Shown: piece by piece, positions 47,056-55,638 of the stretch | How the letters are laid out: each line of letters begins with the position of its first letter | Numbering within the stretch: the first letter of the stretch is position 1 | From: Bog-756 sp963725275 | GTDB lineage: Bacteria; Actinomycetota; Acidimicrobiia; Acidimicrobiales; RAAP-2 | Direction of reading: 5' to 3' | Assembly (NCBI GenBank): GCA_963725275.1 | Contig: CAVRXS010000001.1 | Coordinates: 1-64,000 of the forward strand | DNA: 64,000 nucleotides | Notes under the pieces: generated by a model | What the model was told of the DNA's origin: nothing | Database searches by the model: none | Seen by the model: only the letters and a program-made list of their open reading frames with translations | Position numbers and translations under genes: made by a program

Positions 47056-47598
47056 GCGGTCGGGACATCCTCTCGGGACCTGTCTCCCGGTTGATGCTTC
47101 CTGTGTCGTCTAGCAGACAGACGGATGCCCACCGGTGGTGCACACTGGTCTTACGGACTCTCAGATGGTGCTCTGAGTCCCCCAACCGGAGCTGCCGCCC
47201 CCCCATGGCAGTTCCCGACAGGCCCCGGTCGGCCCCCTGACCGGGGTCTCGTCACCTCCCCGTAGCGGAGACGGGGAGAGGATGTGAGCATGTGCCAGCA
47301 ACGACGGTGAAGGAGCAGGGCCATTTGACCACCTCCACCACCAAGCAAACCCTGACCACAGCCTGTAGACGACTGTTGGCGAAGGTAGACCCCCTGCGGA
47401 CAAGCTGGACGTGCACTAGTCATGCCGGAGTGTGACACTCTCCCGGTGCTGTGGGGTACGCCACCACCGCAGTGCCCTGAAGGATCGCTCCATCCACCGA
47501 ATGATCGAACTGTGGTCCTAACGTCGTTCTCCAGAATCGCTCATGAGTACGGGGGACCATTCGGGCGGTCGATACAAGAAGAAATGAGGTGGGGGGCT
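47056..47598. other. Gap without a supported gene
   Basis: About 540 bases to the right of IS256-B. A plus-strand frame from 47309 (VKEQGHLTTSTTKQTLTTAC) is protein-like for about 40 residues, then stops; it might be a transposon remnant. GGTGGTGGAGGTGG low-complexity sequence appears on the minus strand. The last 30 bases hold the ribosome site of the next gene. Confidence 0.5.
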
Positions 47599-47985
47599 AT
47601 GGAAGAAAAGGGTGAAGGCTGGCTTGTGTTTGCGGCCATAGTGCTCGGAGTCGCAGGCATCATGCGGGTCTTCGACGCTATCTGGGCGTTCCGCTACCAC
47701 GGCGCGCTTCCGCAGAACTTCGAGGATGCAATCTTCGGCCACAGCCTGAAGACGTATGGATGGGTGTATCTCGTTGTCGCCGCCATCCTGATCATCTGTG
47801 CAGGAGGAGTCATCGCGCGATCGCAGATCAGCCGCTGGATCGGGATCTTCGCCGGGGCGGTATTGTCAATCAGTGCGGTCTGGTGGATGCCCTTCTATCC
47901 CGTGTGGTCGCTTGTGTACATCTTCGTCGGCGTCCTGGTCATCTACGGCCTGGCTGTCTACGGAGGGCGTGAGTCAGCGGCCTAG
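47599..47985 (+). CDS. Four-helix membrane protein (DUF7144-like)
   Basis: 128 residues from ATG at 47599 after GAGGTGGGGGG; longer upstream starts are rejected. MEEKGEGWLVFAAIVLGVAG opens the first of four membrane helices; the others are YGWVYLVVAAILIICAGG, WIGIFAGAVLSISAVWW and VWSLVYIFVGVLVIYGLAVY. The GWxxFAxxxLxxAGxxxxxxG pattern is characteristic of the actinobacterial DUF7144 family. A strong hairpin terminator follows 14 bases after the stop. Confidence 0.88.
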   Translation: MEEKGEGWLVFAAIVLGVAGIMRVFDAIWAFRYHGALPQNFEDAIFGHSLKTYGWVYLVVAAILIICAGGVIARSQISRWIGIFAGAVLSISAVWWMPFYPVWSLVYIFVGVLVIYGLAVYGGRESAA

Positions 47986-47998
47986 GCGCTAGTCGTAT

Positions 47999-48039
47999 CG
48001 CGAAAAAGGCCCCCTGGTCCGCCGGGGGCCTTTTTCGCG
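47999..48039. terminator. Perfect bidirectional intrinsic terminator
   Basis: CGCGAAAAAGGCCCCC (47999-48014) pairs over all 16 bases with GGGGGCCTTTTTCGCG (48024-48039) around a 9-base loop. The A and T tracts give a T-run on either strand. It ends the DUF7144-like gene. Confidence 0.92.
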
Positions 48040-48125
48040 GTGACGGTGAGACCTCGGATACTTCTTAACAGTCGCCCTCCTCCCGCTGACCGGGGGCACC
48101 TCGATGTCAAGATAGCATTGACATC

Positions 48126-48276
48126 ATGAGCGAGCAGTTCGCCGACTGGGACAGGGAAATCAGCCAGGTAATCAACGCTGCTAGAGATGTGAAGGTCGCA
48201 GAGTTGATGCTTCGACGACAGGTGGCTGCCGCACGGAAGGCTGGCCATTCTTGGGCCTCGATTGGATTCGCATTAG
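48126..48276 (+). pseudogene. Small helix-turn-helix protein, N-terminal part, interrupted by IS1380
   Basis: ATG at 48126 gives MSEQFADWDREISQVINAAR and then RRQVAAARKAGHSWASIGFAL, the usual start of actinobacterial mini HTH proteins (AAAR..G.SW..IG.ALG.SRQAA..RF). At 48277 the IS1380 left end begins; translation would continue into the element and stop at 48302 with a wrong end. Joined across the element with the 49895-49958 piece it makes an intact protein of about 69 residues. No good ribosome site; possibly leaderless. Confidence 0.85.
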
Positions 48277-49894
48277 CCTCGATCCACCGAATTCTGACCT
48301 GATCCGGTAGCCGTGTATCCGCGGAAAGTGCCTCCCCCGCTGGGAAAATGACGGTGTTCTAGGCCCTCATCTCACCCATCTCAAGGAGGCACTTTCTGTG
48401 ACGTCAGTATCGCGCGGAATTCGATCGCATCGAGGTGACCTTCGATGACCCGCACCTGGTGGCCAATGCCGGGCTCTTGCTGGTGGCCACGCTGGTGGTC
48501 CGGCTCCATCTCGAGCGCCTGATCAACAACACGGTCGACCTGTCGGGTCGTGTCGGTGGAGCTCTTCCCGGCCGCAAGGTGCTGACCCTGGTGCACGCCC
48601 TGGTGGCCGGTGGCAGTCACATCGACCATGCCGACGTGCTCCGAGCCGGTGCCACCCAGGCGGTGCTTCCCCACCGGGTGATGGCGCCATCGACCTTGGG
48701 CACGTTCCTGCGGTCATTCTCGTTCGGCCATGTGCGCCAACTGGATCGGGTCTTGGCCGAGGCACTGCGTCGTGCGTGGTCACTCGGTGCAGGTCCCGGT
48801 TCGGACCGGTTGGTCGTCGACCTCGACTCCACCATCTGTGAGGTGTGCGGCAAGGCCAAGCACGGCGCTGGCTATGGCTACACGAAAAAGCTTGGCTACC
48901 ACCCAATCCTGGCTGTCCGGGCAGCCACCGGTGAGCTCCTCCATGTCCGGATGCGCAAGGGATCGGCCAACACTCAGCGGGGGACCAAGCGGTTCGTCGA
49001 AGAGCTTGTCGCCCGGCTCCGTCGGGCCGGCGCCACCGGTGAGCTGGTCATGCGCTTCGACTCGGGGTTCTGGTCGAACGCCACCATCGCCACCTTGGGA
49101 CGACTGGGCGTCGGCTACACCATGGGGGTCCGCATGGTGAAGTCCGTGGTCACAGCAGTGTCTGGCATCGACGAGGAGGCCTGGACTCCCATCGACTACA
49201 CCTGCGACGGCATGGCCGAGGTGGCCGAGTGCGTCTACAAGGGTTGCCGGCTCATCGTGCGTCGGACCCGGTTGGTCGGGCGCCAAGCGACGCTCTGGCC
49301 CGAGTGGCGTCACTTCGCCTTCCTGACCGATCAGGAAGGCACCGCCGTCGAGGTCGACGCCTTCCACCGTGCGCACGCCACCGTCGAGTTGGCCATCAAA
49401 GACCTGAAGGAGGGGGCGGGCATGGAGCACGTCCCTTCGGGCAACTTCAGCGCCAACGCCGCATGGCTGGTCTGTGCCGCTCTCGCTCACGACCTCATCC
49501 GCTGGAGCGCCATGCTCGGCGAGCTCACCTCGAAGGACCACCTCGTTGTGGCCCGAACGATGCGCACAAAGTTCCTATCCATCCCCGGCCGCCTCGTCAG
49601 TCCCGGCGGCAGACCGACACTTCGTGCTCCACTCGAATGGCCATGGGCGGAGGCGTTCTCACGGGCACTCGATCGCCTGCGTGCCCTCCCACCCGTCCCG
49701 GTGTAGTCAGCCCACCGCGGCCGGTGCACCGCAGAAGACTGAAGGACGGCACTGACAACCAGTGAGAATCACAAACCCTTGGTCTCGCACGCCCCAACGG
49801 TCGCTGAAGAAGGCACCGCTCTCGCCACTCGCACCGATGCGGTGGTGGCCACGGAACTCAGCGTGTCACCAGGTCGTCGATCGGTGGATCGAGG
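48277..49894 (+). mobile_element. IS1380-family insertion sequence, complete, 1618 bp
   Basis: The left end CCTCGATCCACCGA (48277-48290) and right end TCGGTGGATCGAGG (49881-49894) are perfect 14-bp inverted repeats. The flanks repeat ATTAG (48272-48276 and 49895-49899), a 5-bp target duplication typical of IS1380. The transposase frame is open, so the element is probably recent. Confidence 0.95.
48435..49706 (+). CDS. IS1380-family transposase
   Basis: 423 residues from GTG at 48435. DDE features: LVVDLDSTICEVCGKAKHG (first Asp), GELVMRFDSGFWSNATI (second Asp) and HATVELAIKDLKEGAGMEH (Glu region). The VCGKAKHGAGYGYTKKLGYH segment is diagnostic of IS1380. An upstream part in the same frame (AEFDRIEVTFDD) is preceded by a stop, so a start near GTG 48397 with a one-base shift is possible. 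Otherwise intact. Confidence 0.93.
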   Translation: MTFDDPHLVANAGLLLVATLVVRLHLERLINNTVDLSGRVGGALPGRKVLTLVHALVAGGSHIDHADVLRAGATQAVLPHRVMAPSTLGTFLRSFSFGHVRQLDRVLAEALRRAWSLGAGPGSDRLVVDLDSTICEVCGKAKHGAGYGYTKKLGYHPILAVRAATGELLHVRMRKGSANTQRGTKRFVEELVARLRRAGATGELVMRFDSGFWSNATIATLGRLGVGYTMGVRMVKSVVTAVSGIDEEAWTPIDYTCDGMAEVAECVYKGCRLIVRRTRLVGRQATLWPEWRHFAFLTDQEGTAVEVDAFHRAHATVELAIKDLKEGAGMEHVPSGNFSANAAWLVCAALAHDLIRWSAMLGELTSKDHLVVARTMRTKFLSIPGRLVSPGGRPTLRAPLEWPWAEAFSRALDRLRALPPVPV

Positions 49895-49958
49895 ATTAGG
49901 AATCTCTCGACAGGCGGCACAGCAGAGATTCGGAGGGGGCCAAGCTCCAGGCGGCTGA
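49895..49958 (+). pseudogene. Small helix-turn-helix protein, C-terminal part, cut off by IS1380
   Basis: Beginning in the right copy of ATTAG, the frame reads LGISRQAAQQRFGGGQAPGG and stops at 49956-49958. It supplies the recognition helix (ISRQAAQQRF) missing from the 48126 piece; removing IS1380 and one ATTAG joins them in frame as SWASIGFAL-GISRQAAQQ. Confidence 0.85.
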
Positions 49959-50017
49959 CCCCCCTCTTCCGGCAGCGTTATGGGATGGCCCGGGTAGATG
50001 GCGGAAGGAGACCTTCG

Positions 50018-50125
50018 TTACTTGGACTGCGTGAAGCGGAGTTTGTTTCCAGATGGGTCATGAAACTGGGCTTCGATGCCGTATGGCATCTCGGTGGGCT
50101 CCATGATGAACTCGACGCCTCGCTC
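50018..50125 (-). pseudogene. Glyoxalase/VOC protein, C-terminal part, cut off by IS256-A
   Basis: The minus strand reads ERGVEFIMEPTEMPYGIEAQ then FHDPSGNKLRFTQSK and stops at 50018-50020. HDPSGNKL is the classic C-terminal VOC strand with its metal-binding acid region. It continues the N-terminal part at 51598-51911 once IS256-A and one CCTCGCTC are removed. Confidence 0.88.
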
Positions 50126-51597
50126 GACGGTGTCCCCAAGTTTGTTGAAGTGAGGTGGTGGTCCCCCTCCTGAGTCCTGCCGTGAGGTAGGTGTTCAGGA
50201 GACCAATCCAAAGAACCACCCAGAAAGGGGACCACCAATGAAGAAGAAGCTACCCGTCGTGACCGTCGCGGAGGTGGAGGAGGCAGATCGCCTCGCTGGC
50301 CTGCCGCTCGAGGCGACCGTCGCCCTGGCCGAGGTGGCCGGAGCCGTCAAGGACGGTCTGCTGGCGTTCGCGTCGGCCACCGGCCTCGTCGTGATGCGCC
50401 AGATGATGGAGGCCGAACTGACCGAAGCGATCGGCGAGAAGCACGCCAAGATCCCGACCCAAGAGCGTGTCGGAAACTGGCACGGCAACGCGAAGGGTTC
50501 GGTCGTTCTCGGCGGGCGCCAGGTCAGCACCGAGCGCCCGCGGGGACGCAGCACGGCGGGGAGGAGATCGGGCTCGACACCTGGAAGGTGTTCAGCTCGG
50601 CCGACCTGCTCAACTCCCTCGTCGTCGAGCGCATGCTGGCCGGGGTGGCCACCCGACGCCACGCTGACGTGGCCGAGCCAGTCGGAGCAGAGCTCGAGGA
50701 GCGCTCCAAGTCCATGTCCAAGTCGGCAATCTCCCGGCGCTTCGTGGCGGCCACGAGCAAGGCCATGGACGAGCTGATGGCCCGGAACCTCTCCGACCTC
50801 GACGTGGCCGTGCTCATGATCGACGGGCTCGACGTGGCCGGCTCGTGTGCCGTGGTCGCCCTGGTCATCACAGCCGACGGCACCAAGGTCCCCGTCGGGC
50901 TCTGGCTCGGCGACACCGAGAACAAGACCGTCGTCACCGCCCTGTTGGCCGATCTGGTGGCCCGGGGCCTCGACGTCGAGTCGGGCGTGCTCTGCGTCAT
51001 CGACGGCGCCAAGGCGCTCGCCGCGGGCATCAAGAAGGTGTTCGGCGACGCCGCCTTGGTGCAGCGATGCGTGCTGCACAAGCGTCGGAATGTAGAGGGT
51101 CACCTGCCCAAGGAGCTGGCCGGGGTCACCGACAAGCGATTGGCTCTCATCTTCGCCCAGCCCGACGCGGCCAAGGGCCTGGCCGCCGCCAAGGGACTCG
51201 CCAAAGAGCTCGAGGCCGACCATCCCGACGCCGCTGCGTCGCTGCGCGAAGGGCTCGACGACATGTTCACCGTGCGGCGTCTCGGCGTCGGCGGCACATT
51301 GGCCGCGACGCTGACCACCACCAATTGCATCGAGTCGATGATCTCAATCGCCAAGCGGACGACGCGACGAGTCACGAAATGGAAGGACGGCTCGATGAAG
51401 AAGCGCTGGGTCGCCGCCGGCATGCTCGAAGCAGAGCGCTCGTTCCGGCGAGTACGAGGCCACAAGGACATGGCCAAACTGGTCACCGCCCTTGGCCGCC
51501 AAGTCACATCCGTCGTCGTTACACCCGACTACGATCAGGCAGCAGCCTGAATGAGCTGTGGCCACCGCTGAACTTCAACAACGAACGGGGCAACGTC
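50126..51597 (+). mobile_element. IS256-family insertion sequence A (copy 2), complete, 1472 bp
   Basis: Left end GACGGTGTCCCCAAGTTTGT (50126 on) and inverted right end GACGTTGCCCCGTTCGTTGT (ending 51597) are imperfect terminal repeats that continue with TTGAAGT..G.GGTGG. The 8-bp duplication CCTCGCTC flanks both sides (50118-50125 and 51598-51605), the usual size for IS256. It sits in a VOC gene. Over 940 bases it matches the truncated copy at 7791. Confidence 0.95.
50238..51550 (+). CDS. IS256-family transposase, one G-run frameshift
   Basis: ATG at 50238 after AAAGGGGACC. The joined protein of about 437 residues carries LMIDGLDVAGS (first Asp), LCVIDGAKAL (second Asp), VQRCVLHKRRNVEGHLP (C-x2-H), TTNCIESMISIAK (Glu) and GMLEAERSFRRVRGH. 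At about 50560 this copy has four Gs where the 7791 copy has five, so the frame is lost after GRSTAG and regained as IGLDTWKVFSS. One base would make it active; likely a sequencing slip. Confidence 0.93.
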
Positions 51598-51911
51598 CCT
51601 CGCTCCTTTAGCTCTAGGTAGGTCGCCTGGCAATCGTCTGTAGCGAAGTGGTAGCTGCCGATCACGCCTTTGGCGATGAACTCGCGTAGTTGCTTGGCCT
51701 GCTCACCGTCGATCACGGGTGGACCCAGGACCGTCAAGATGAACGACACATCGGGCTGATTGGTGGGACCAACCGTCGACCAACGGTAGTTACCCATCTC
51801 AGCAACCGTAACGTCCTCACGCACTTCCATCCCGAGCCGTTTCGTATAGAAGGTAAGTGCTTCGTCCTGGTCATGGACCCACACCGTTACGTGCGTCAGT
51901 TTCCCCAGCAT
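51598..51911 (-). pseudogene. Glyoxalase/VOC family protein, N-terminal part, interrupted by IS256-A
   Basis: ATG at 51911 with GGAGG seven bases upstream (another ATG at 51917 is too close to it). MLGKLTHVTVWVHDQDEALT, FYTKRLGMEVREDVTVAEMG and SYHFATDDCQATYLELKERG form the beta-alpha-beta units of a VOC protein. The frame enters the IS at 51597. With the 50018-50125 part it makes about 140 residues, normal for the family. It lies 36 bases after an AraC-type regulator on the same strand, which probably controls it. Confidence 0.9.
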
Positions 51912-51947
51912 TGCCATTCCTCCGTCGACTGATCTTTGGGGGTGACG

Positions 51948-52385
51948 TTAGACAGTTTGCTTTACGTTGTCTTCTCGAAAACGGCTCTCTTCGTGCGGAC
52001 GCCCCCAGGCTTGCATCACGCAGGCCGGTATCTGAACACGGTCGGCGGCCGGCGGGAACTTCGCTCGGTATGCTCTCGGGGAGCATCCGAAGTAGCGCGA
52101 GAAAGAAGTCGTGAACGAGCCCACACTGGTGAGTCCGACGCTCACGCATATGTCCGCCACCCTGCGATCCGTGTTGCGAAGGAGCGCCGCTGCTCGTTCT
52201 AGGCGACGCGTTAGTAAGTAATGATGCGGTGTCTCACCAAACGTCCGACGAAACTCGCGACGGAAGTGGGCCGGGGACAGCCGGGCGGCATCAGCGAGGA
52301 CCGAGGCGTCAAGTTGCTCGAAGTACCTACAGTCCATCAAGGCTTTGGCTCGGAGAAGGTGCCGGGCGCGATGGATAACGAGCAC
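51948..52385 (-). CDS. AraC-family transcriptional regulator, HTH domain only
   Basis: About 145 residues from GTG at 52385 (a frame extension to 52544 adds 53 low-similarity residues). Contains the two AraC helix-turn-helix motifs: DASVLADAARLSPAHFRREF with RRTFGETPHHYLLTRRLERA, and RVADICVSVGLTSVGSFTTS followed by FSRYFGCSPRAYRAKFPP. No ligand domain. Upstream of the VOC gene in the same direction, a pair seen often in actinobacteria. Confidence 0.88.
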   Translation of the reverse strand: MLVIHRARHLLRAKALMDCRYFEQLDASVLADAARLSPAHFRREFRRTFGETPHHYLLTRRLERAAALLRNTDRRVADICVSVGLTSVGSFTTSFSRYFGCSPRAYRAKFPPAADRVQIPACVMQAWGRPHEESRFREDNVKQTV

Positions 52386-52869
52386 GTCTTCCAGTATCGC
52401 GGAACCTGAAGCGTGTCCGTCGTCGCGGCCACTGACTCGGCCGCTCGGCACCTTCGCCGATAACCGCCGCCGACCCGGCGATCGGAGGCACCCAGCAGCT
52501 CTCACCTCGGGCAGTTCAAGCTCGATTACTGAGTCGTGCTCCAAGCAGGGAGGTGAGGAGGTTTGTTAGGGACTCCTTGGAGCTCCGGTGGGCAAGCAGG
52601 CTCAGTTCACCACCGTCAGCGGTGGAGACGCGCAAACCAAGAGTGCCAAACAGGGCTCCTTGCGCGCTCTTGCGCAACTCGGCCGTACCACAGGCAGTGC
52701 CCACCGCACCTCCGATGAGAAGGGCGATTGCAGGAGCGGGAAGGTGCCAGCTCTTCACTACCTGAGCGTAGCCAAGCTGCTGGAACTGACCGCTCAACCG
52801 GTGAGGGGGTCACCCCGCTACCGCGGTGAAAGGCCGGACGGACCCGATGGATCGTGCCAGTGTGTGTGG
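52386..52869. other. Gap without a firmly supported gene
   Basis: A minus-strand frame (52516-52797, TTG start) encodes a hydrophobic patch (AIALLIGGAVGTACGTAELR) and a plus-strand frame extends the downstream acetyltransferase upstream; neither has a start signal or family match. Confidence 0.5.
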
Positions 52870-53430
52870 GTGTTGGAGCGACTACCGAAGGTCGTCGAAG
52901 AGGACGATTTTGTCGTGAGGGTCTGGCAGCTAGAGGACGCTGAGGCGTTGCATGAAGCGGTGGTGGAAAGCACAGAGCATCTCCGCCCATGGATGGATTG
53001 GATCGCGGAGGAGCCGATGACCGTTTCTCAGCGACGTGCCCTGATCGAGGATTGGGAGCGTGACTGGGAGCAGGGTGGATCGGTTCCGATGGGGGTCTTC
53101 CAGGCAGGAGTGGTTGTCGGCGGCTCGGGATACGTCAACCGCAAGGAGCACAGCCTGGAGATTGGCTACTGGGTTCGCGTCGGACACCTGGGTAAGGGGC
53201 ACGCTAGGCGCGCAGTACGACTCCTGACCTCAGCAGCGTTCGCCATCCCTGAGATCAACCAGGTAGAGATCCACCACGACAAGGCGAACGTGAAAAGCGC
53301 TGCCATTCCTCCGCGTCTCGGATATCACTTCCTGGGAGAGAGGCCGCAACCAATCCGCGCCCCTGGTCAGGTGGGCATCGGCTGTGTGTGGATATTCACC
53401 CGCCAGGACTGGGTGCCCCCCGCTCCTTGA
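52870..53430 (+). CDS. GNAT family N-acetyltransferase (RimJ/RimL-like)
   Basis: 186 residues from GTG at 52870. RimL-type features: VRVWQLEDAEALHEAVVES, STEHLRPWMDWIAEEPMT, SLEIGYWVRVGHLGKGHARR (acetyl-CoA loop, GKGHA) and EIHHDKANVKSAAIPPRLGY, the usual N-x-x-S-x-x-x-xx-LGF ending. Acetylates the N-terminus of a ribosomal protein or a small amine; substrate unknown. Confidence 0.88.
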   Translation: MLERLPKVVEEDDFVVRVWQLEDAEALHEAVVESTEHLRPWMDWIAEEPMTVSQRRALIEDWERDWEQGGSVPMGVFQAGVVVGGSGYVNRKEHSLEIGYWVRVGHLGKGHARRAVRLLTSAAFAIPEINQVEIHHDKANVKSAAIPPRLGYHFLGERPQPIRAPGQVGIGCVWIFTRQDWVPPAP

Positions 53431-53745
53431 AACATGTTCCACGCACGAGTCAGCCTGGCGTGCCACCGATGTGCTGCGAGTTCCGTCGGTGGCACGGGTG
53501 TCCCACCTTCCCGGTGGTCGGGGCAGGCCGATGCAACTCAGGGCCGAGGGAAGATGCGGCCCGACGTCCGCTGCATGAGGTGGGCCGCTGCCGTGCAGGT
53601 GGATCCGGCCGACGTGCAGACCATGATGCGTCGATGACGGCGCTAGGGTTGTGCCTGCCCCCGGTCACTTCGAAAGCGCTGAGGGCCCCGTGGAAGCGGT
53701 AGGACGGCTGCCGCCCGCAACCCCGCTACCGACAAGGAATCTCTC
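53431..53745. other. Gap without a supported gene
   Basis: Short overlapping frames only, with no start signal; the last 20 bases carry AAGGA before the next ATG. Confidence 0.55.
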
Positions 53746-54003
53746 ATGACACCCCCCACCGGCGAAGTCCGCTTGATCGGCCATAAGCGCCGCTTTGCCG
53801 AATCGATTGCACAGATAGACACGGAGCTCGAGTATGCCTTGGGTACTTCCGTCGCCGCACGCAGAGAGGAAGTTGTGGCTGCCGCCCGCGCCGCTTACGG
53901 CCCCAGCGAGGACTTCCGTGGAGTACGTGATGCCTGGGATGCCGTCTTCCCCGATGGCGTCTACAGCGCCACCGGTTTGGCCGAAGCCAAGCGGCTGGCT
54001 TAG
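53746..54003 (+). CDS. Small hypothetical protein
   Basis: 85 residues from ATG at 53746, with AAGGA seven bases upstream. Helical and charged: RRFAESIAQIDTELEYALG, ARREEVVAAARAAYGPSEDF. No motif recognised. Immediately left of the IS110 element. Confidence 0.62.
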   Translation: MTPPTGEVRLIGHKRRFAESIAQIDTELEYALGTSVAARREEVVAAARAAYGPSEDFRGVRDAWDAVFPDGVYSATGLAEAKRLA

Positions 54004-54306
54004 CCAGCGTTGTCCCCCAGGGGGTCACTCTCCCGGCATGAAGAGTGTGAGAGTGCCTTGCAGCCAGACCATCCACCGAGCGCTGTGGGCCCAACACTAC
54101 GGTCAGCAGCACCTGGGGCTCGGTCTGACTCGGCACGCATGCTTGCGCATCTACCGTGCCCATCGCAGTTCGTCGACTGATGTCCAGGCTCGTCCGGCAC
54201 GACCGGTCGGGCGGTGTGATCGGTCGTCCTGTTCAAGCAGGTCGACACGCCACGTTCCCGCCGTTCCGGCAGTGCGTGCCACCCCTTGGCCTAATGCGAA
54301 GAAGGA
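54004..54306 (+). other. IS110 left flank, candidate bridge-RNA region
   Basis: Three hundred non-coding bases before the IS110 recombinase. IS110-group elements carry a structured guide (bridge) RNA in this position (established for the family). Short hairpins are present (CCCAGGGGGTCACTCTCCC area), but I cannot fold or bound the RNA by eye, and the left end of the element is not resolved. Confidence 0.35.
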
Positions 54307-55356
54307 GTGGCAGTGACAACCATCGTAGAGAGCGAACGCGCCCACGTGGGCGGAGTCGACACCCATGCCGATGTCCATGTGGCGGCGGTCATCGACCCCC
54401 AAGGCGGGTTGTTGGGGGTGGAGTCGTTTCGTGCGAGCCCCGACGGCTACAAAGAGCTGAGCAGGTGGATGCGCAACTTCGGCACCATCGGCATGGTCGG
54501 CGTCGAAGGCACAGGATCGTATGGGGCGGGCCTGTCGCGCCATCTCCGGAGCGTGGGCCTCCTCGTCGTCGAAGTCGACCGGCAGAACCGCCAGGCTCGC
54601 CGGCGGCAGGGCAAGTCCGATCCCTTGGACGCGGTCGAGGCCGCACGCGCCGCCCAGTCCGGACGCGCCTTTGGCACAGCCAAGACTCGCGACGGCTCGG
54701 TGGAGGCCATTCGGGCCCTGATGGTCGCCCGTCGGAGCGCCCGGGAGTCCCGCACCAAGGCCATGAACCAGATCCGCCAACTCATCTACACCGCCCCCGA
54801 TGAGCTGCGGGAACGCTTCGTCGGCACCCCCCCGTGGCGACTCGCCGAAGGTGTGGCCGTCCTCCGCGTGCACGCCGATGCCGACCAGGTGCGAATGGCA
54901 ACCAAGACGGCACTGGCCACCCTCGGACGCCGAGCGGTCGCCCTCGATGAGGAGGGCAGCCGACTGGACGCCCTCATTGCTCGTCTCGTCGACAAGGTGG
55001 CACCCGAGCTCGTGCAGCTCGTCGGGGTTGGCTACGACACGGCCGCCCTGCTTCTCATCGCTGCCGGCGACAATCCATCGAGACTCCGCAGCGAGGCCAC
55101 CTGGGCCAAGCTCTGCGGGGTGTCGCCGCTCGAGGCCTCCTCGGGCAAGGTGACCCGTCATCGGTTGAACCGAGGGGGCGACCGTCAGGCCAATCACGCG
55201 CTCTGGCGCATCGTGCTGAGCCGCATGTCGTGCCACCCACCGACCAAGACCTACGTTGCCCGTCGCACCGTCGAGGGCAAGTCCAAAAAAGAGATCATGC
55301 GCATCCTCAAGCGCTACGTTGCCCGGGAGGTCTACCACTACCTCCCCCGGGAATAG
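54307..55356 (+). CDS. IS110-family DEDD transposase/recombinase
   Basis: 349 residues from GTG at 54307 (GTG 54313 also follows AAGGAG well). N-terminal RuvC-like DEDD core: GGVDTHADVHVAAVIDPQG (first Asp), VGVEGTGSYGAGLSRHL (Glu) and RQGKSDPLDAVEAARAA (Asp-Asp). C-terminal transposase_20 domain with VGVGYDTAALLLIAAGDNP, LCGVSPLEASSGKV and RLNRGGDRQANHALW, which carries the Ser nucleophile region. Intact and probably active. No target duplication is expected for this family. Confidence 0.95.
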   Translation: MAVTTIVESERAHVGGVDTHADVHVAAVIDPQGGLLGVESFRASPDGYKELSRWMRNFGTIGMVGVEGTGSYGAGLSRHLRSVGLLVVEVDRQNRQARRRQGKSDPLDAVEAARAAQSGRAFGTAKTRDGSVEAIRALMVARRSARESRTKAMNQIRQLIYTAPDELRERFVGTPPWRLAEGVAVLRVHADADQVRMATKTALATLGRRAVALDEEGSRLDALIARLVDKVAPELVQLVGVGYDTAALLLIAAGDNPSRLRSEATWAKLCGVSPLEASSGKVTRHRLNRGGDRQANHALWRIVLSRMSCHPPTKTYVARRTVEGKSKKEIMRILKRYVAREVYHYLPRE

Positions 55357-55361
55357 CTGTT

Positions 55362-55443
55362 CGGAGTGGCGGGCCTGGCCCACACATACCGGCTGCCGCG
55401 TCTCGACGCTGGCCTGCTAACGACTTGCCGGTCCGCCACTCCG
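55362..55443. repeat. 11-bp inverted repeat in the IS110 right flank
   Basis: CGGAGTGGCGG (55362-55372) pairs with CCGCCACTCCG (55433-55443) around 60 bases, just after the transposase stop. It could close a structured RNA or mark the right end of the element. Confidence 0.6.
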
Positions 55444-55638
55444 AGCTTCATCGACTTCGTCGTCGTGACAGCCCGATGGCCTAATAAGAGCTTGCCCTCG
55501 TCATTGTGAGTGGCCCTTTCATGTCCTGCCTCGTTGCTTCACCTCGACGCCAAAACCGCCCCTTGACATCCATAGGAGATTCGTTATGGGCTTTCGGCGG
55601 CCCTCAGCCTCGACGGACTCCGCCGGACAGCGGCACCC

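Noticed and set aside
52516..52797. Possible small membrane protein on the minus strand with TTG start
   Set aside because: No ribosome site and no family; kept only as a note in the gap entry.
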